From: Archegozetes longisetosus
Taxonomy: Eukaryota > Arthropoda > Arachnida > Sarcoptiformes > Trhypochthoniidae
DNA length: 64,000 nt
Assembly (NCBI GenBank): GCA_018873245.2
Contig: JAEMBT020000009.1
Coordinates: forward strand, 8,989,288 to 9,053,287
Direction of reading: 5' to 3'
The notes under the pieces were generated by a model, which worked only from the letters and a program-made list of their open reading frames with translations, did no database searches and had not been told where the DNA came from. The number at the start of each line of letters is the position of its first letter. The first letter of the stretch is position 1. Of this stretch, positions 59,499 to 64,000 are shown piece after piece. The position numbers were made by a program, and so were the translations under genes.

Positions 59499-60513
59499 AA
59501 CTTTTCAAGATAAAATTACTATTTAAAGTCTGTTATTAAGTTTGATCTCAAATCTTATTTTCTGGTCACTTCAATTTGTCTAAAGTGCAGAGTTTGAACC
59601 TGATAGTAATTTCAATAAATCTAAAGCATAATAATTTAAAAATTCAATTATATTTTCTGTCGCTATTCCAATTTTGAAAGCAGTCATTAAGTTGAAACAC
59701 TTTAAATGGCAAAACAAAAATTATTTAGAAATTTCAAAGATACAAAGAAACTTATCATAACATTTGATGAACTTTGCCAACGTTATCATAAGAGTTGGGC
59801 TCTAAAAGATAAGTCATATCAGTGCGCTATCACTGCTCTCATTTATAACTAGCTCAAAACTATGATATACTTCTTTATATGCTCCAAGTGGTGAGTAAGT
59901 CAAACTTATATGACTTGGTTTTTCAAATATAGGTCACTTGTAATACGCACAATATCATCAACTCTTCGATAACAATAACTATTCTTGAGTAATAAGATTT
60001 TCAAAGCAATTGGAAAATTGTGAAATTCCTGGCTTTAATTGAAGTTTTCTTGTCAATTATTACAATCAACTGAATGTTGGATCGTAAATTAAATGATAAG
60101 TTTACTCGTAATTACTACCACTCCTTTTGATGTTATACAATAGTTAAGGAATGTGTTGTAGCGAAAACTCATAGGATTTATACATAAAAACATTTCGGTG
60201 GCAGCACAATCCCAGAATATCTATACGTTTTGAGATAGTTACAACGTAAAAACACGTCACAACTGGGCTAAATATGAAAAGTTTTCAATACAAAATACTT
60301 TAAATAATTAACGTGAGTTTGCGTAAAATTGTAGATGACTCCAGTTGTAACAATGTTTATATAAATGAGAATATTGTACTTGTGGAGCAGCTAATCAGTC
60401 ACATTCTACAATTATTACATCATAAAACTAACTCATCGTAAAACTAACTCTCGTAGAACTAACTCATCGTCTATAGAGATTGAGTTTATCATACGATTTA
60501 GATACATAAAAAA
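59499..60513. other. spacer upstream of caspase F
   Basis: 1 kb largely unlike the other caspase flanks. Repeated ACTAACTCATCGTA/AACTAACTC words lie around 60424-60470, just before the start of F. No gene seen. Confidence 0.4.
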
Positions 60514-62159
60514 ATGGGTGATATTTTCTCAGATGTGCTTGATTCAGTTGGTAAGTTAGCTGATTTACTGTTAAATAAACAATTTTTCACTCATCAAGCT
60601 CTATCAGATTTAATGGTATGTTTTGAGTTAAGAGAACTTAGCAACTAGTTTGGCAACCAAACCATCCAAAGACCACTCCTGTAATTATTTGCTTAAGATA
60701 TTCAACTTTTTATTTCATCCATCAAATAATTTGATATTATCTCTTATTGATATTTGAACTGGTATTAGACTAATTTTTAGTTACTTTTATTTCTAATCAA
60801 CTGAAATACTTTCATAATAACGTGATTTTCCCACTAGAATTTAAAGATTTGATTTCTTCATTTGTTTACTTCGATGGCTTATTTGGTTGTCAAGCTAATT
60901 GCATGTTTTACTTTAAATAGACCTTTGAGTAGATACAAATCATTTTCTTAGCAAAATGTTCAACAAAACGATAGAGAGACAAAACTTAAGCGCATAATAG
61001 AGAACATCGAAACAAGAGATCCTGAAGATATTGATCAGTTTGCAAAACTAGTGCGAAACTCACAACTTTTCAACCAACAGTTCTTCTTAAGAGAGATAAC
61101 CAGTTTTGATATTTTAAATGATGAACTTATAGTTCGCTTCAAAGATTTACTTTCAAGTTCTGAATCTTGTGATCAATTCTTGACTGTAACCAAAGCTGAA
61201 AAAGAGAACACAGAATACGATGTCGTTTATAAAATGACATCAAAGCCGAGAGGATTTTGTATTATTATCGATAATCAACTGTTTATTCATTCAATATTAC
61301 CATTTAGAGCTGGTTCAAGAGCAGATGCTAATAGACTATCAAACGTCTTTTCTCAGCTCGGATTCAGTGTCAAACGTTATGTCAATCGAACAGCTGATCA
61401 AATGGAAGGTTTACTGAAACAATACTCAAAAAATTGTGAACTTTCAAATCACGACTCATTGGCTGTGATTATTCTTTCCCACGGAAATGATGATACTATT
61501 TATAGTTCAGATTATAGAGAAATTAAAGTCGAGTCTATACTGAATATGTTTAATAATCAAAACTGTCGTCTATTGATTGGTAAGCCGAAAATGTTCTTTT
61601 TGAATGCATGCAGAGGAAGTAAGTCATTGAATTAATTGAATTTTAATCAAAGTTATATAATGTCTAAAAATCAGTTTTCAAATGAACTGAAACAGATCAA
61701 ATAGATTCTGGAACTAAAATATACACTGATCATTGGGGAGGAGGACAAGTTAAGACATTGTCAAAGCAATCAACTAATGTAGGATCTAGTATTCCGACTT
61801 GGAGTGATATGTTCGTCTATTTTGCAACAGTTAATGGTATTTTCTGTTAATTTCAACGTTAGATTTTGAATGAATAACTTTCGTAAGCTCTTTGGACTCT
61901 AAACGTTGAATCAATTATCTATTGAATAGGTTACGCTTCACTTCGTAATGTGAACACTGGTTCGTGGTTTGGATATGCATTGGCTCATGCAATAGCAGAA
62001 TATGCCCATATAGAACACTTGCATGATTTGGTCACTGTTAGAGTCGGTCAAATGTTGCAGCAAAGAGAGTCTGAAGATAGTGGCCCTGTTAAGAAACAAG
62101 CCATTGAATCACTTGCCAAAGGAAGTGTCAAAAAGTTGTATTTGAATCCAGGAATTTAG
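60514..62159 (+). CDS. caspase F (tandem array copy 6), most diverged active site
   Basis: Exons 60514-60615, 60952-61618, 61696-61836, 61930-62159; 379 aa, frame intact. The prodomain start differs (MGDIFSDVLDSVGKLADLL) and intron 1 is long (336 bases). p20 keeps RAGSRADANR and ILSHG, but the active-site strand reads FFLNACRG, with N where A-E have S and most caspases have Q. The loop after the His is altered (SHGNDDTIYSSDYREI). The linker and p10 start are nearly those of copy C (KIYTDHWGGGQVKTLSKQ, VYFATVNG). The C-terminus is changed as well (LAKGSVKKLYLNPGI). It may have a changed S1 pocket or reduced activity. Confidence 0.9.
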
Positions 62160-62500
62160 AACTTTTCAAGATTAGAAAATTGTTCAAAGTCCTACTTTTA
62201 AGTTTAATCTCAAATCTTATTCTCTAGTTATTTCAATTTGCTTAAAGTCTAAAATGTATATTTTAAATTTGACATAATTTTCAATAAATTTAAAGCACAA
62301 TGATTTAAGATTTCAACTATATTTTCTGTCCTCAGAAAAGTTTAAGATTGAGTGATATTGACTTAATTTTGCGATACCTACATTTCAGTACTTCTTTACT
62401 CTCCCTCGATTCACTAAGAGGTCAGGAAGTTTGAATTTTATTTTATGTGTATCTTTAAATAAGACTATTATTTCTAGGTCTGACATATATCATATTAGTC
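62160..62500. other. 3' flank of caspase F
   Basis: Carries the common caspase 3' flank words (TTCAATAAATTTAAAGC, AATAAA at ~62284). No gene. Confidence 0.4.
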
Positions 62501-62517
62501 ATCTGTAAATGAAAGAG

Positions 62518-63770
62518 GTGGCCACACTTTTATATTATGAGAGATTTTTTCGAATGTTACCTCATTCTCAAGATCATAACCTCTTTCATATACTCCTACA
62601 ATATCACAATAATATCAGAATTAATTTAGGAGAAAATCAATTAAAAAAGAACGATGAAAATCCCTGCCTATTATTGAACACACTGAAAAATTTTTTCAAA
62701 CTTTTTTACATTTTATTGGGAAAAGTCTGGAAGTAACATAAATATGATATGAGTATCATGATGGTATCCCGCCCTCCAACCCCCGCCACACAACCCCCTA
62801 GTCATCACCGAAACTTAAAAATGGTGAAAAATCGATTGGTGATATTTATAAAGTCGAAATATTCATAATTTCTACGATAGAGGGCGTAAAAGTTGAAAAT
62901 TATAAAAATTGTAATTTATGTAAAAACTAACCAAGATATGTTTATTTTCTCGTCGCCAATGGATTCCTGAACTTATTTTACATGTGAATTGATACCTCAT
63001 TTGTCAAAACCCCTTTTAAATTCGAAAGAAAACGATCTTTGTTTTTTTCAACTTTAGCGCTACCTAGCGCAAAAGCTATAAGTCATAGAGAGTTAAGTTA
63101 TATATCATTTTGTTCAGGATAATGTCCCCTATCAATTTCAACCAAAATCTTTCGGGGGGGGGGCACGGTAGACAAAATTACATAGTTTCATTTTCATCGT
63201 TCTTTATAATGGAGTCTATGGGAGAAATCAATAATTTCGAAAAATTGTTTGAACCCGATTTTTTTACGATTTTCTAGATCTCTAAGTTAATAGAAAATTA
63301 TTGAAAAGTGAGAAAATTAGGTATAACTTTTTGAAATGGTTGTTTTCGAGGCTGGAATTTTAAATTCAAGTTCTACACTCAATACTGTTTCAGAAAATGT
63401 ATATAAAGTTAAAAAAACATGGTACGTTTTCGCAAGTCTATCCAATATTTAAATTGGTGTTTAATTTTCAAAGTTATTTTTAACTAACTTCCAGATCTAG
63501 AATCAACTTGTCTTTTATATAAGATTTGGCCCATATTATAATAATTCGGCTCACCAAAGCTTGAGAAAAATCAGATGGAACGGGCTTTAAATAATTTTTT
63601 GAAATGACTGATTTCTCTCATAGACTCCATTATAATTTTTTAAATTGATTTTTTCTTAAATTAATTGTGGTATTATTGTGATATCGTAGGGGAATATGAA
63701 AGAAGTTATGATCTTGAGAATGAGGTAATATTCGAGAAAAGATCTCTCACAATGTAAAAGTGTTATCATT
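62518..63770. mobile_element. large inverted-repeat (foldback-like) element, ~1.25 kb
   Basis: The left arm from ~62525 (ACACTTTTATATTATGAGAG ... CTCATTCTCAAGATCATAAC ... CACAATAATATCAGAATTAA) is matched in inverse by 63640-63770 for about 130 bases. A second inverted pair lies inside: AAAGAACGATGAAAAT (~62648) against 63193-63210, and ATAATGGAGTCTATG (~63208) against 63620-63635. The 75-aa frame at 62509-62736 lies in the arm and is probably not a gene. A ten-G run is at ~63156. Confidence 0.7.
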
Positions 63771-64000
63771 TTTTAGCTCATTAATAAATTTTAAAATTGA
63801 GAAGCCTTTACTGTCAGCTTCAAGTCATTCAAAACGAACAAGAACCTAAATTGCACGATTTCAGTACTATGTCTGAATTGTTTGAACAATATAAAATGTA
63901 TGTTGCGGTAACATATAGCTAGCAATTTTTTGATCGCCCTATAGAGCCTATTTTCTTGAAATTACACCTAAGGCTCATTGTAAGTGAACTTTAGATGCAA
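63771..64000. other. right edge, nothing recognised
   Basis: AT-rich DNA beyond the foldback-like element; no open frame or repeat seen before the window ends. Confidence 0.3.

Noticed and set aside
62509..62736. 75-aa frame after the caspase array
   Set aside because: It lies in the arm of an inverted-repeat element, has no recognisable domain and no splice partners.

Overview
The window is nuclear DNA from an AT-rich, intron-poor-to-moderate arthropod genome, most likely a mite. The evidence is: a gustatory-receptor gene with the usual arthropod C-terminal exon pattern, a small secreted protein that resembles mite group-7 (TULIP-type) proteins, arthropod-type TTAGG-like repeats, introns often of only 45-120 bases, and two nuclear tRNA genes. 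Assignment to mites is inference; arthropod is well supported. Most gene models below were built by joining exons by eye at GT/AG sites with matching phase, so ends can be off by a few bases.

Layout. 1-710 (-): start of a Na+/K+-ATPase alpha-like gene that runs off the left edge. 1174-2828 (-): three-exon gustatory receptor. 4008-5341 (+): secreted/membrane right-handed beta-helix protein of a type typical of fungi and bacteria. 7773-9916 (-): the bHLH factor Hand. 12685-13775 (-): small secreted protein. 13.8-19.3 kb: gene-poor, with MITEs and simple repeats. 19311-21824 (-): cystathionine gamma-lyase. 22476-24862 (-): GPATCH1 orthologue. 25.2-25.9 kb: tRNA-Thr(UGU) and tRNA-Leu(AAG). 26131-26640 (-): unknown coiled-coil protein. 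28006-30243 (+): type II membrane cupin/JmjC-like protein. 30909-31316 (+): unknown helical protein. 31488-36597 (-): seven-exon GLIS-type five-zinc-finger factor. 38051-39468 (+): Ldh2/malate dehydrogenase-family oxidoreductase. 39579-40850 (-): mitochondrial t6A enzyme OSGEPL1/Qri7. 41584-46244 (-): separase. 46720-47383 (+): dynactin p27 (DCTN6).

47828-62159 (+) is the most distinctive part: six head-to-tail caspase genes (called A-F here), each with the same four coding exons and a CARD-like prodomain. All six keep the catalytic His and Cys, but the usual Q of the QACRG motif is S (A-E) or N (F). Copy E carries a 2-base deletion that breaks the frame. Copy C has two inverted-repeat mobile elements between its promoter and its start codon. 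62.2-64 kb is a large inverted-repeat (foldback-like) element.

Small inverted-repeat elements (MITEs) of several families lie in introns (gustatory receptor, cystathionine lyase, cupin-like, GLIS) and between genes. The housekeeping genes do not form one pathway; the coherent functional block is the caspase array, which looks like a recent lineage-specific expansion of an initiator-type cell-death protease.
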